DNA of 64,000 nt from Corynebacterium cystitidis (GCF_900187295.1 NZ_LT906473.1:930001-994000), one strand, 5' to 3'. Shown: positions 45,622 through 54,333, numbered from the stretch's first letter. Notes: generated by a model not told the origin, from the sequence alone. A program made the numbers and translations.

Positions 45622-47541
45622 ATGAGTATCTTGAGCGGAATCTCGTCGCCGGCAGATGTCAAGGCGCTGTCCGGGGCCGAGCTGGAAACGCTTGCCGACG
45701 AGATCCGTCAGTTTCTCATTGAAAAAGTATCGGCAACTGGTGGCCACCTAGGCCCCAACCTAGGTGTGGTGGAACTGACAATCGCTTTGCACCGCGAATT
45801 CTCCTCGCCGAGTGAGCCGATCATCTTCGATACCTCCCACCAGTCCTATGTGCACAAGATCCTCACCGGACGTGCAAACCAGTTTGACACTTTGCGGCAA
45901 AAAGGCGGACTGTCCGGCTACACCGATCGGGCAGAATCCGAACATGACTGGACAGAATCCTCCCACGCCTCAGCCGCACTGTCTTATGCCGATGGAATGG
46001 CCAAAGCGTTTGAGCTTTCCGGCCAGGGCCACCGAAACGTGGTAGCCGTAGTTGGGGATGGTGCCCTGACCGGTGGCATGTGCTGGGAGGCCTTGAATAA
46101 TATTGCTGCCGGTGATCGCAATGTTGTGGTGGTGGTAAACGATAATGGGCGCTCGTACTCAGCCACGATCGGCGGATTCGCCAATACCCTGGAAGGGTTA
46201 CGCGCCCAGCTCGCCAATTTGCGCATTCAGCCCGGCTACGACGAAGTCATGGAGCACGGCAAAAAAACCCTGAAATCCATGGGGTGGGTGGGGGAGCGTA
46301 CCTTTGATGCACTTCACGCCCTGAAAGAAGGCGTGAAGTACCAGGTGCTTCCCACCGAGATGTTCCCTGAGCTAGATATGAAATATGTCGGCCCGGTGGA
46401 AGGCCACGACATCGAGGCGCTCTCACAAGCACTTCACTACGCCTCGACATACACAGGCCCGGTGATCGTGCATGTGGTCACTGAAAAAGGCCACGGCTTT
46501 GCCCCAGCAGTCAATGACATTGCGGAGCAGATGCACTCCACCGGTGTGATAGACCCGGTAACAGGTGAACCAATGAAGCAGTCTCACCCAGGCTGGACAT
46601 CCGTGTTTTCCCAGGAGCTGGTGAAAGCTGGTCAAAAACGCGACGATATCGTGGCGTTGACAGCGGCTATGGCAGGACCAACAGGCTTGACCCCATTTGC
46701 CGAGAAATTTCCTGCACGCTTTTTTGATGTCGGTATTGCAGAGCAACATGCGGTGACTTCTGCAGCGGGCTTGGCCCTGGGCGGCTACCACCCAGTTGTG
46801 GCGTTGTATTCGACGTTCCTCAACCGAGCCTTTGACCAGTTACTCATGGATGTCGGACTGCTTCGCTTGCCAGTCACATTCGTGCTTGACCGTGCGGGCG
46901 TGACTGGTTCAGATGGTGCCTCGCATAACGGGGTGTGGGACATGGCGATTGCTTCGATCGTTCCGGGAATTCGTATTGCAGCACCACGCGATGCAACACG
47001 CCTGGCAGAGCTATTTAATGAGGCCATTGAATGTGAAACTGGTCCTACCGTCGTGCGCTTTGCTAAAGGAGATGTAGGCACCGATATCGAAGCGGTTCGA
47101 CGCATCGATTCCAATGTCGATGTGCTTTATGAACCTGCTGGCGCCGACGATAACACGCCTCGAGTCTTGCTAGTTGCGGTCGGCGCGTTCAGTGGGCCCG
47201 CCGTGTCAGTTGCGCAGAAGCTCGCCGATGACGGTGCGGCCGTGACCGTGGTAGACCCCCGTTGGGTCATCCCCATAAGCCCTCAGATTGTTGATCTTGC
47301 CACGGATGCTGATCTGGTTGTGGTGTACGAGGACGGCATTATTCGCGGGGGCGTCGGCTCTGCGGTCTCCGAAGCGTTGGATGCAGCTCAGGTGGATACT
47401 CCAGTGCGCCATCTTGGGTTCCCCTCTGTGTTCCCAAAGCATGCATCGCGCCGTGAGGTGCTGGAGGAATACGGCCTCGATGCAGACTCAGCGCGTGAGG
47501 CGATCCGTGGTTGGGTTGGTTTTCTCTCCGAGCGGGACTAA
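45622..47541 (+). CDS. dxs: 1-deoxy-D-xylulose-5-phosphate synthase
   Basis: Dxs joins pyruvate and glyceraldehyde 3-phosphate with thiamine diphosphate, the first step of the MEP isoprenoid route that feeds decaprenyl phosphate and menaquinone. The 639 residues show the ThDP-binding [16 protein letters not shown], the catalytic histidine area [14 protein letters not shown], and a C-terminal transketolase domain with [24 protein letters not shown] stands well before the ATG. It ends base-to-base with rnd on the other strand. Confidence 0.96.
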   Translation: MSILSGISSPADVKALSGAELETLADEIRQFLIEKVSATGGHLGPNLGVVELTIALHREFSSPSEPIIFDTSHQSYVHKILTGRANQFDTLRQKGGLSGYTDRAESEHDWTESSHASAALSYADGMAKAFELSGQGHRNVVAVVGDGALTGGMCWEALNNIAAGDRNVVVVVNDNGRSYSATIGGFANTLEGLRAQLANLRIQPGYDEVMEHGKKTLKSMGWVGERTFDALHALKEGVKYQVLPTEMFPELDMKYVGPVEGHDIEALSQALHYASTYTGPVIVHVVTEKGHGFAPAVNDIAEQMHSTGVIDPVTGEPMKQSHPGWTSVFSQELVKAGQKRDDIVALTAAMAGPTGLTPFAEKFPARFFDVGIAEQHAVTSAAGLALGGYHPVVALYSTFLNRAFDQLLMDVGLLRLPVTFVLDRAGVTGSDGASHNGVWDMAIASIVPGIRIAAPRDATRLAELFNEAIECETGPTVVRFAKGDVGTDIEAVRRIDSNVDVLYEPAGADDNTPRVLLVAVGAFSGPAVSVAQKLADDGAAVTVVDPRWVIPISPQIVDLATDADLVVVYEDGIIRGGVGSAVSEALDAAQVDTPVRHLGFPSVFPKHASRREVLEEYGLDADSAREAIRGWVGFLSERD

Positions 47542-48714
47542 CTAGTCACTATTGAGCTGCGCGGCGATCAGCGGTGCAGTCAACGCAATCTGCCACATTC
47601 GTGCACCACGTCTTTGGAGAGCTACAGCGATGCGGTGGGTACTCCACACACCCGACTCAGTTGTTGCTTCCCAGACCACAGTGCGAAGAAGTGCTGGAGC
47701 CAGCATGTCGGACGCGTGGATGGTGATCTCGTCAGCACGCTCTGCGATGTTCTGACGGATGGCTTGTAAATGCGCGTACGACGTGGGCGCCTCACGCTGC
47801 CACAACGTCTTTCCGGGGGTCTCACCTGTATAGCAGCGTGGATCCGGATACGAAGCAGGAGACGCATGGTAGGCATCCACGAGGGCCGGCCACGGATCAA
47901 AAACGCGACGGACCCCGCGGGTTCGGACAGCGTCACGGCGAGTCGACGGCACCGTCTGCGCGAGCTCAACAAGCGCCCTGTTGGGCAGCAGAGCCCCGGG
48001 AGCGGTGTCCGTTTCTCGGGCTTGTCGTTCCCGGTGTTCCCAGATAGTTCGAGCGATATGCAGGCTTCGCGCAGTGCGCAACTTGCCGATACCTTTGGTA
48101 TCCCGCCATGACCGTGGCGTCGGGATGCTATCGTCGGCATGCGTGGACACGAGGTGTTCGCATTCAGCTTCGAGCCACTCGAGCTTTCCTTGTGCGTCCA
48201 GTAATTCGGCTTGTGCTTCAGCTAGGAGATTGAGATAGGCCACATCGAGGGCGGCGTACTCTAACCAGTCCTCAGGCAGCGGTGTACGTGACCAGTCTTC
48301 GCGGCCGTGGCCCTTGGCCAGCTCCACACCGCAAAACTCCTGCACCATGGCGGCAAGATTTGGCTTGCTAAAGCCAGCTAATCGGCCCGCTAGTTCTGTA
48401 TCGAAAAGCTCACCTGGCAACAATTTCAACCACCCAAGGCTAGGAAGGTCCTCACTGGCCGCATGCAGAATCCATGACTGTCCGGTGACTACGGGGCCTA
48501 CCGCGGCGGAAAACTCGTCCCGCAGTCCCTCTGGGGCGAATAGGAAAGTGCCTGCGTCGCGCCGGTAAATCTGGACAAGAAAAGCGCGGTCATCATAGCG
48601 AAACGATGACGCGCGTTCGGTGTCTATTGCAAAGGGGCCACGGCCCCGCGCTAAAACGGATGCCGCTCGGGAAAACCCCTCGGCCGTATCAACGAGTTCG
48701 TATTGCGCAGCCAT
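47542..48714 (-). CDS. rnd: Ribonuclease D-like 3'-5' exonuclease
   Basis: A 390-residue DEDDy-type exonuclease that trims structured RNAs. The exonuclease motifs are AIDTERAS (Exo I), LHAASEDLPSL (Exo II) and EYAALDVAYL (Exo III). An HRDC domain follows from about residue 225. The ATG at 48714 is one base after the DUF3000 stop (TAG-C-ATG), so it relies on coupling. M. tuberculosis has Rv2681 beside Rv2680 in the same order. Confidence 0.88.
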   Translation of the reverse strand: MAAQYELVDTAEGFSRAASVLARGRGPFAIDTERASSFRYDDRAFLVQIYRRDAGTFLFAPEGLRDEFSAAVGPVVTGQSWILHAASEDLPSLGWLKLLPGELFDTELAGRLAGFSKPNLAAMVQEFCGVELAKGHGREDWSRTPLPEDWLEYAALDVAYLNLLAEAQAELLDAQGKLEWLEAECEHLVSTHADDSIPTPRSWRDTKGIGKLRTARSLHIARTIWEHRERQARETDTAPGALLPNRALVELAQTVPSTRRDAVRTRGVRRVFDPWPALVDAYHASPASYPDPRCYTGETPGKTLWQREAPTSYAHLQAIRQNIAERADEITIHASDMLAPALLRTVVWEATTESGVWSTHRIAVALQRRGARMWQIALTAPLIAAQLNSD

Positions 48715-48715
48715 G

Positions 48716-49372
48716 CTATCTGCCGGGAATTTCAGTGACTCCAACCGGTGGAAGGCCAGCTACGAGCGCTAGAACGTGCGAAAAAGCCTCAACATGTGAG
48801 GATAAATCAATGCCATCGGCAGTCCACGACGCACGCATTTCCAGTTGGTAGGCGCGTGGCGGGCCACCGATCTCTCCGAAGCGCACACTAGCTGTGGAGG
48901 TAACGGTACCGCCGAGGTTAGTGAAACCGGCGCCAGCTTCCGCCAACGATTCGTTGAGCCATTGCCACGCCACATCAGGCAACAAGGGATCGCTGGCTAC
49001 AGCATCATCCATGTCAGCCTGAATATAGGCGACAAGGCGCATGGAGCCTTCCCAGGCCTCTTCGGCTTCGGCAGAGTGCAGCAGAATAAGGCGACCAAAA
49101 GCGTCGCCATTTGAATCCGGTGCGAGAGCGGCATCGTCGGAGCCCTTGGACACCTCAAGACCAATCGCGTGGCTGTAGGGCGCTGGGCGCTGGGGAGGGC
49201 GAATGGTTCCGAGGGTGATCTCGGGGCGCAGATTGACGTCGTGCATTGATTCCACAGCAGCTGAGAATTCGCTCGGAATCGTGGAAGTATCGCCACTCGA
49301 TTGCGTGCCTGCGTGCACGCCGAGGTCGGTGTGAGCTGCAGGGGACTGGGGATTCGAGTCGGAATTGGTCAC
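48716..49372 (-). CDS. DUF3000 family protein
   Basis: A 218-residue protein of the actinobacterial DUF3000 family (Rv2680 type) that always precedes rnd in mycolata. The conserved part runs from IPSEFSAAVESM to the C-terminal GLPPVGVTEIPGR, with RPEITLGTIRPPQRPAPYSHAIG near residue 55 (given by position). The GTG at 49372 lies seven bases after TACGTT and has no ribosome site. Function unknown. Confidence 0.82.
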   Translation of the reverse strand: MTNSDSNPQSPAAHTDLGVHAGTQSSGDTSTIPSEFSAAVESMHDVNLRPEITLGTIRPPQRPAPYSHAIGLEVSKGSDDAALAPDSNGDAFGRLILLHSAEAEEAWEGSMRLVAYIQADMDDAVASDPLLPDVAWQWLNESLAEAGAGFTNLGGTVTSTASVRFGEIGGPPRAYQLEMRASWTADGIDLSSHVEAFSHVLALVAGLPPVGVTEIPGR

Positions 49373-49379
49373 GATATTC

Positions 49380-49385
49380 AACGTA
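49380..49385 (-). promoter_or_regulatory. -10 element for leaderless DUF3000 transcript
   Basis: Minus-strand TACGTT ends seven bases before the GTG at 49372. Confidence 0.4.
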
Positions 49386-49493
49386 ATGAGGGCCTGGGCG
49401 TTTTTGTGGAGGCGCGCCGTTGATTGCAATCCGAGGCCTGCTAGGGTGGATAATACTTTCGTTTGAATACCGCCGCTTGAAAGGAACTTGTCC

Positions 49494-50195
49494 GTGGCAA
49501 AACTTGATTTTCAGAAGCTCAACAGCATGCAGCGCTACACGCAGTGGATCACCCTGCGCGCTCTGCCGGGAGCGCTTGGCGACGACCGCCAGGGCGTGAT
49601 CGATGAAGCGAAGGCTTTTTTCGACACTCTGGAAAACGAAGGTGACTTGATCGTGCGTGGCATCTACGACATCACCGGTACTCGTGCAGAGGCAGATGTC
49701 ATGATCTGGTGGCATGCCGAAGAATTTTCCACCCTCCAAGATGCCTACAACCGTTTCCGCCGCGACACCGAATTAGGACGCGCACTCGAACCATTCTGGA
49801 TCGGCAACGGTCTCCACCGTCCAGCGGAGTTCAACAAGTCTCACCTGCCAAGCTTCATCATGGATGAGGAGCCGGGTGATTGGATCACGGTCTACCCATT
49901 CGTGCGTTCCTACGATTGGTACATCATGGATGCCCAGAAGCGTCGCAAGATCCTCGTCGAGCACGGCCAGGCAGCGCGGGACTTCGCCGACGTGCGAGCG
50001 AACACGGTTCCGGCCTTTGCACTGGGCGATTACGAGTGGTTGCTCGCTTTCGAAGCACCAACCCTGGACCGCATCGTCGACTTGATGTACAAGATGCGCT
50101 ACACAGAGGCGCGTCTTCATGTTCGCGAGGAGATCCCGTTCTTCTCCGGGCGTCGCGTCACAGACGTCGCAGAGATTGTCACCCTGCTGCCGTAG
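49494..50195 (+). CDS. chdC: Coproheme decarboxylase ChdC (HemQ)
   Basis: ChdC decarboxylates iron-coproporphyrin III to heme b using hydrogen peroxide, the last step of the coproporphyrin-dependent route of Gram-positive bacteria. The 233-residue protein shows His117, Tyr134 and His157, one off from the catalytic set His118/Tyr135/His158 described for C. diphtheriae ChdC, and the proximal-ligand segment TEARLHVREEIPFF. The GTG at 49494 follows AAGGAA; a TTG two codons earlier is the alternative. It is divergent from the DUF3000-rnd pair. Confidence 0.94.
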   Translation: MAKLDFQKLNSMQRYTQWITLRALPGALGDDRQGVIDEAKAFFDTLENEGDLIVRGIYDITGTRAEADVMIWWHAEEFSTLQDAYNRFRRDTELGRALEPFWIGNGLHRPAEFNKSHLPSFIMDEEPGDWITVYPFVRSYDWYIMDAQKRRKILVEHGQAARDFADVRANTVPAFALGDYEWLLAFEAPTLDRIVDLMYKMRYTEARLHVREEIPFFSGRRVTDVAEIVTLLP

Positions 50196-50232
50196 ACAGG
50201 CAGGATGTGTTGGGGAGCTAAAAGGTTGAGTG

Positions 50233-50640
50233 TTAGCCGGACTGTGGCTCGAAAGTCATCGAAATAGAGTTGATGCAGTAGCGCAGATCCGTTGGGGTGG
50301 GGAAGCCCTCACCTTCAAAAACGTGTCCTAAGTGAGAATGGCAATTCGCGCACAACACCTCGGTGCGGACCATCCCGTGAGTGGTGTCTTTCCGCTCGAT
50401 CACCTTGTCACTGTCGGACGGCTGGTAAAACGCAGGCCAGCCGCACCGTGCATCGAACTTGGTGTTGGAGCGGAAAATTTCTTCACCACATCCACGGCAG
50501 TAGTAGACGCCTTCTGCTGTGGTATCGGTGTACTCGCCAACTCCTGGCGGTTCGGTGCCTGCCTCGCGCAGGACGAAATACTCCCTCTCATTAAGCTTGT
50601 CGCGCCACTGCTGGTCGGACCAATCAAGATAATTAGTCAT
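50233..50640 (-). CDS. msrB: Peptide methionine-(R)-S-oxide reductase MsrB
   Basis: MsrB repairs R-methionine sulfoxide in proteins. The 135-residue protein has both zinc CXXC pairs (CRGC and CANC), the GWPAF motif, the HLGHVF segment and the catalytic Cys in RYCINS. Its start overlaps the end of aftC by eight bases. No canonical ribosome site is close, the nearest GGAAGGA being 13 bases away. Confidence 0.95.
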   Translation of the reverse strand: MTNYLDWSDQQWRDKLNEREYFVLREAGTEPPGVGEYTDTTAEGVYYCRGCGEEIFRSNTKFDARCGWPAFYQPSDSDKVIERKDTTHGMVRTEVLCANCHSHLGHVFEGEGFPTPTDLRYCINSISMTFEPQSG

Positions 50641-51874
50641 GGGAGTGCATGTCCTTCCGTTCTGGTATCTGGGTTCGTGACACCAACACTACCCATGTGG
50701 CTGCCGCAAGAATCAGAATCGCCCACCCCACGGTAGGCAGATAGGTAGTTAACCAGCGCCCAGTCAGGGTGAAGTGGGGTGAATACCAATCCAGTGGCAC
50801 CAAGCACAACACCGCGCCGACCCAGGCCATGGGGTTGTGGAAGAAACTCACGCGCTGCACCACGGTGAACATTGCTGGAAAGATCATCATTGAGTAATAC
50901 GCCTGGCCCAGCGATGAAAGGAGAAATACCCCAACTAGTAAAACCGCAGCAGTGGTAGTGGCCCACAGCAGCGGATCAGTAAAGCGGAAGCGCAGCAGCC
51001 CTAGCACAGCTATGGCGACGGCAGCGGCGAGGATGAGCCAGAGCACAGATTCCATCCACCCCGGCATGCCAAAATACACGGCAAACCCCGCTAAAGAAGA
51101 ATTAGCGTAATCGCGGGTTTCACCGAGGTAGGGGACAAGCTTGTCCACGTAATCGCTGGCACCAGGGGTCAGTGGCCAGGCGAGCACATTAAGCAGCACC
51201 GGTACCGCAACACCCGCGTCGAGCGCCTTCCAATTCAATTTCGCCAGGGGGAGAAACAGGAGGGGGAGGAACATGGGCTTAACGACGATCGCCAGCCCCA
51301 ACACGATGCCCGCCAGCCACGATCTGCGGTTGAGAAACAACCAGAAAAACCCGACAAGCGCTAGTAATAAAATGCCGTTGATATTGGAAAACACTAGGGT
51401 GTTGGTGACCGACTCAGTGGCGAAAGCCGCAGCGATTGAGGCAGGGACAAGCCATGAACGCCAGGTGTGACCTACCAGGTACGTCATGATCAGCAGCGCC
51501 AAGATGATCGCCATCGCGTTGGCCCCAATGAACCAAGGCCGGATGGCAGCGGTATCGGCGGTGAACCCCAGTGGCGATAGCAGTAGGGTGGCACCAGGGT
51601 TGTACAGGTAGTGCGGATTCACGTGATGGTAAATCTCGTTGTACACCGGCACGCGCTCGATGAAACGCCGAGCGGCGGTCTGCACGGTGGTGAAGTCATC
51701 CGTGATACTGCCGGTGCGTGCCAACACGAAGACGCGATGAATCACCAGCAGAATCGCTAGGGGCCAAGCGACAGCGTTTCCAATCGCATTAGCCCTGCGT
51801 GGGGCAGCCGTTTCGCTTAAGGGAGCGTGCGCCACCCACTTGTTTTCGAGACGTTTTACAGACACGCCTTTCAC
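50633..51874 (-). CDS. aftC: Alpha-(1->3)-arabinofuranosyltransferase AftC
   Basis: A GT-C membrane glycosyltransferase (GT87/DUF2029) that uses decaprenylphosphoryl-arabinose to branch the arabinan of arabinogalactan and lipoarabinomannan. The 413-residue protein has about ten hydrophobic spans and the acidic catalytic motif TDDFTTVQTA in the first periplasmic loop. M. tuberculosis aftC is Rv2673, beside msrB (Rv2674), the same pairing as here. The GTG overlaps the TGA of the upstream reductase gene. Confidence 0.85.
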   Translation of the reverse strand: MKGVSVKRLENKWVAHAPLSETAAPRRANAIGNAVAWPLAILLVIHRVFVLARTGSITDDFTTVQTAARRFIERVPVYNEIYHHVNPHYLYNPGATLLLSPLGFTADTAAIRPWFIGANAMAIILALLIMTYLVGHTWRSWLVPASIAAAFATESVTNTLVFSNINGILLLALVGFFWLFLNRRSWLAGIVLGLAIVVKPMFLPLLFLPLAKLNWKALDAGVAVPVLLNVLAWPLTPGASDYVDKLVPYLGETRDYANSSLAGFAVYFGMPGWMESVLWLILAAAVAIAVLGLLRFRFTDPLLWATTTAAVLLVGVFLLSSLGQAYYSMMIFPAMFTVVQRVSFFHNPMAWVGAVLCLVPLDWYSPHFTLTGRWLTTYLPTVGWAILILAAATWVVLVSRTQIPERKDMHSHD

Positions 51875-52599
51875 CGTACCCGGCGATACCTTAAGAACAA
51901 CACTGAATCGTCGGTTACGTGCGCATCTTCCAGTGTCATGCGGTGGGAAAACGGGGTGCCATCTGGACGGAAAGAAAGAAGATGCTTTTCGACGGGCCCA
52001 TGCACCTGCGGGTCCACAGTCAGGTGGAACACATCCACTAGGTCCGCGTTGAACAACATCGAGTAAATACCGGGGCCGCCTTCACATATGACGCGGGAGT
52101 AACCACGGGCGTGCAAAGCCCCAACAATCTCATGCGCAGTGCCCGCACCTGTATCCACAAGCGTTGCGCCAGCTGCCTCTAAAGCCGCACGTCTGTCTGC
52201 GAGGGCTGCGTCGTTAAGCGTGCCCGCCGGCGTAAGGATCAGGGGAGCTATTTCGGTGTTCCAAAACAGTTGTGCCGTGGTGTCGAAATCCAGTGAGCGT
52301 GAAACTACTGCAACCGGTGGGACTTCCTGCTGCCCATTGCTTCGACGCGCAGTTTTTTCCTGCTCGTTAACCTGTATCCCAAAGTAATTTTCGGAGCGTA
52401 CTGTGTTTAGTCCGACGAGGAGTACGTCCGACCACACTCTTAAAGCATTGAGGAGCTGGGAGTCGGTGTCGTTTCCAAGTGCTTTGGATAGCCCATTAAT
52501 AGAGGCAGTACCACTGATCGTTGTTACAGCAATCGCTCTGAGCTCTCGCACCGCAGGCGCAGCCAAAGGGCCAACAAGCTCGCTCACAATTCGTTCCAT
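51871..52599 (-). CDS. RibD-like pyrimidine reductase family protein
   Basis: A 242-residue protein with the RibD C-terminal/dihydrofolate-reductase-like fold (Rv2671 type). NADPH-binding features include SINGLSKALGN, SDVLLVGLNTVRSENY and VICEGGPGIYSMLF. It lacks the N-terminal deaminase domain of full RibD; Rv2671 has been shown to act as a dihydrofolate reductase analogue, which may apply here. The ATG at 52599 is seven bases after minus-strand TAGACT (52607-52612), so it is probably leaderless. It is cotranscribed with aftC and msrB. Confidence 0.85.
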   Translation of the reverse strand: MERIVSELVGPLAAPAVRELRAIAVTTISGTASINGLSKALGNDTDSQLLNALRVWSDVLLVGLNTVRSENYFGIQVNEQEKTARRSNGQQEVPPVAVVSRSLDFDTTAQLFWNTEIAPLILTPAGTLNDAALADRRAALEAAGATLVDTGAGTAHEIVGALHARGYSRVICEGGPGIYSMLFNADLVDVFHLTVDPQVHGPVEKHLLSFRPDGTPFSHRMTLEDAHVTDDSVLFLRYRRVR

Positions 52600-52621
52600 G
52601 TGGCGCAGTCTACACACGGGA

Positions 52622-52627
52622 TATCCT
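52622..52627 (+). promoter_or_regulatory. -10 element for the peptide/synthetase unit
   Basis: TATCCT ends six bases before the ATG at 52634. Together with the minus-strand TAGACT at 52607-52612 it makes two back-to-back leaderless promoters only ten bases apart. Confidence 0.4.
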
Positions 52628-52633
52628 GAAGAA

Positions 52634-52759
52634 ATGAACTCTCACACCAAAGGAAATCGAAGGAGATCGAAGATAAGCTCCGTCCGTTTCACAGGTTTTG
52701 GAAAGATCAAGGATGCACAACGTGGAAAAACTCTATATAAGGCGGAGAAGCATCAATGA
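52634..52759 (+). CDS. 41-residue basic peptide coupled to asparagine-synthase-like enzyme
   Basis: A small reading frame of 41 residues beginning MNSHTKGNRRRSKISSVRF. It holds twelve Lys/Arg against two acidic residues, one Asn at position 2 and no cysteine or tryptophan. Its TGA overlaps the ATG of the next gene in the ATGA arrangement, and the ribosome site of that gene (GGCGGAG) lies inside it. It sits six bases after a TATCCT box and has no strong ribosome site, so it would be leaderless. It could be a modified-peptide precursor, a small partner protein or a coupling leader. I recognise no homologue. Confidence 0.5.
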   Translation: MNSHTKGNRRRSKISSVRFTGFGKIKDAQRGKTLYKAEKHQ

Positions 52760-53739
52760 AACATACCGATGCAGGCTGCGAGTACGTAGCAGATGACCTA
52801 AAGATTGGCACTGGGGCATACGACGTTTCAAACTACCGTGAAGCGACCTTGTTGGTCACTGATTATTTAGAGGGACGGCTGACTGCGGTATTCGATAGGT
52901 GGCCAGAGCGGGCGACGTTGATGCTGTCGGGCGGAATTGATTCCATTTTGATCGCCACAGTTGTAGCTCGCTTGCGTCCGGACTCATTGGCTCTCACATT
53001 TAGCCAAGAGGGCGACGATAATGCCGCGAAGGAAGCGGAAACGGCAGCTGCAGTAGCGCGACAACTAGGCTTGGAACATCAGATCGTAGAGCCTGATTCC
53101 TCCCAGCTAGAAAAGTTGTTGGCCGAGACTGTCCGGAAACTTGGCACCAGTGAGCCATGGGAAGTTCTTGCGGGTGTCGTCCTCGTAGCAATCAACCAAG
53201 CGGCTCAGCAGAGCAACGCCAATGGACCAATTATCTCTGGGGGAGGTGCTGATGCGCTTTTCCTGGGCGGCGCTGATTTTGAGACAACTGGATTCAACGA
53301 TATGAGCGAGGTAGTCGCGCAATGGGATAAGCGGGTGAGGGCTAAGATCGAGTCGAATTTTACGAGGAAACGCTTCATTCCTGACTTTTACGAGCGGCTC
53401 TTAAATGATCCGGATCGCCACATTCAGGTGTGGCAAACAGAGGCCGCAGTGCGCCTTGCCCAGCGTCTCCATCCCCAGGTTGTGCGAGGAGAGAATCTTT
53501 CACGCGATAAAGATCTCTTCCGGCGCATGGTTGTTAAAGCGGGTCTTGCTGAAAGCGTCGTGGCATTGGATAAGAATCCAATGCAGGTATCATCCGGAGG
53601 CCTTAATGGAATCGTCCGCCTCGCGCGCCAGGAAATGAATGAGAAGTTTGGGGCCAGGACCTACTCAGATCCTTTAGTTGAACCGCTCGACTTTACTGTG
53701 TCGCGGCTGTGGCTAGGTTCCCTGGAAAATGGTGACTAA
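52756..53739 (+). CDS. Stand-alone asparagine-synthase-domain ATP pyrophosphatase
   Basis: A 327-residue enzyme of the asparagine synthase C-terminal family. The PP-loop LSGGIDS is at 57-63, the family's second signature appears as SGGGADALF at 161-169, and a KNPMQVSSGG segment lies at 273-282. The N-terminal glutaminase domain of AsnB (about 200 residues with Cys2) is absent, so it must take ammonia or an amine from elsewhere, or adenylate a carboxylate for amide formation with another partner. It ends in a strong terminator at 53747 and lies beside a tRNA cluster, a usual entry site for acquired DNA. The substrate is unknown. Confidence 0.8.
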   Translation: MKHTDAGCEYVADDLKIGTGAYDVSNYREATLLVTDYLEGRLTAVFDRWPERATLMLSGGIDSILIATVVARLRPDSLALTFSQEGDDNAAKEAETAAAVARQLGLEHQIVEPDSSQLEKLLAETVRKLGTSEPWEVLAGVVLVAINQAAQQSNANGPIISGGGADALFLGGADFETTGFNDMSEVVAQWDKRVRAKIESNFTRKRFIPDFYERLLNDPDRHIQVWQTEAAVRLAQRLHPQVVRGENLSRDKDLFRRMVVKAGLAESVVALDKNPMQVSSGGLNGIVRLARQEMNEKFGARTYSDPLVEPLDFTVSRLWLGSLENGD

Positions 53740-53746
53740 ACGAGGG

Positions 53747-53780
53747 ACAGCCCGGCCCCCCAAAAAGGTGGCCGGGCTGT
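53747..53780. terminator. Terminator between synthetase gene and tRNA cluster
   Basis: An 11-base perfect GC stem (53747-53757 against 53770-53780) with a CCCCAAAAAGGT-type loop, eight bases after the stop of the asparagine-synthase-like gene and just past the last minus-strand tRNA. Confidence 0.85.
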
Positions 53781-53783
53781 GAT

Positions 53784-53859
53784 TGGAGCGGATGACGAGA
53801 CTCGAACTCGCGACCCTCACCTTGGCAAGGTGATGCGCTACCAACTGCGCTACATCCGC
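53784..53859 (-). tRNA. tRNA-Gly(GCC), copy 1
   Basis: Complete cloverleaf with anticodon loop TTGCCAA, acceptor GCGGATG/CATCCGC, discriminator T and encoded CCA. Identical to the two other tRNA-Gly genes in this cluster. Confidence 0.97.
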
Positions 53860-53862
53860 GGG

Positions 53863-53947
53863 CTGTTCGCAGGCTCACAGCCCGAAAGCCGTCAACCTGA
53901 AAACACTGTTCGCAGGCTCACAGCCCGAAAGCCATCAACCTGAAAAC
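53863..53947. repeat. Two tandem 42-base spacer repeats
   Basis: Units at 53863-53904 and 53906-53947 differ at one base. Each begins CTGTTCGCAGGCTCACAG. A third copy lies at 54216-54257, between the second Gly-Val tRNA pair. Confidence 0.9.
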
Positions 53948-53951
53948 TGCG

Positions 53952-54023
53952 TGCGCGATACTGGGATTGAACCAGTGACCCCTACCGTGTCGAGGTAGTG
54001 CTCTACCGCTGAGCTAATCGCGC
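53952..54023 (-). tRNA. tRNA-Val(GAC), copy 1
   Basis: Cloverleaf with acceptor GCGCGAT/ATCGCGC, discriminator A and no encoded CCA. The anticodon loop reads TCGACAC, giving anticodon GAC but C where U33 is expected. Confidence 0.95.
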
Positions 54024-54029
54024 GAGGGA

Positions 54030-54103
54030 TGGAGGTGGATACGGGAATCGAACCCGTGTACACGGTTTTGCAGACCGTTGCCTAACCACTCGACCAATCC
54101 ACC
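54030..54103 (-). tRNA. tRNA-Cys(GCA)
   Basis: Cloverleaf with anticodon loop CTGCAAA, acceptor GGTGGAT/ATCCACC, discriminator T, and encoded CCA. Single copy between the two Gly-Val pairs. Confidence 0.97.
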
Positions 54104-54136
54104 ATGGTTTAACCCCCAAAGTACCCGAAAAGTACC

Positions 54137-54212
54137 TGGAGCGGATGACGAGACTCGAACTCGCGACCCTCACCTTGGCAAGGTGATGCGCTACCAACTG
54201 CGCTACATCCGC
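54137..54212 (-). tRNA. tRNA-Gly(GCC), copy 2
   Basis: Identical to copy 1, including the encoded CCA. Confidence 0.97.
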
Positions 54213-54215
54213 GGG

Positions 54216-54257
54216 CTGTTCGCAGGCTCACAGCCCGAAAGCCGTCAACCTGAAAAC
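54216..54257. repeat. Third copy of the 42-base tRNA spacer repeat
   Basis: Identical to the unit at 53863-53904, placed in the same way between a tRNA-Gly and a tRNA-Val gene, which shows that the Gly-spacer-Val segment was duplicated. Confidence 0.9.
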
Positions 54258-54261
54258 TGCG

Positions 54262-54333
54262 TGCGCGATACTGGGATTGAACCAGTGACCCCTACCGTGT
54301 CGAGGTAGTGCTCTACCGCTGAGCTAATCGCGC
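54262..54333 (-). tRNA. tRNA-Val(GAC), copy 2
   Basis: Identical to copy 1, with the same TCGACAC anticodon loop. Confidence 0.95.

Noticed and set aside
52634..53739. Lasso peptide gene cluster
   Set aside because: No leader-binding (B1) or transglutaminase-like protease (B2) gene is nearby, the synthetase is far shorter than lasso cyclases, and the peptide lacks the usual leader threonine and ring acid pattern.
53863..54257. CRISPR-like repeats
   Set aside because: The three 42-base units are tRNA spacers copied with the tRNA genes. There are no unique spacers between them and no cas genes.
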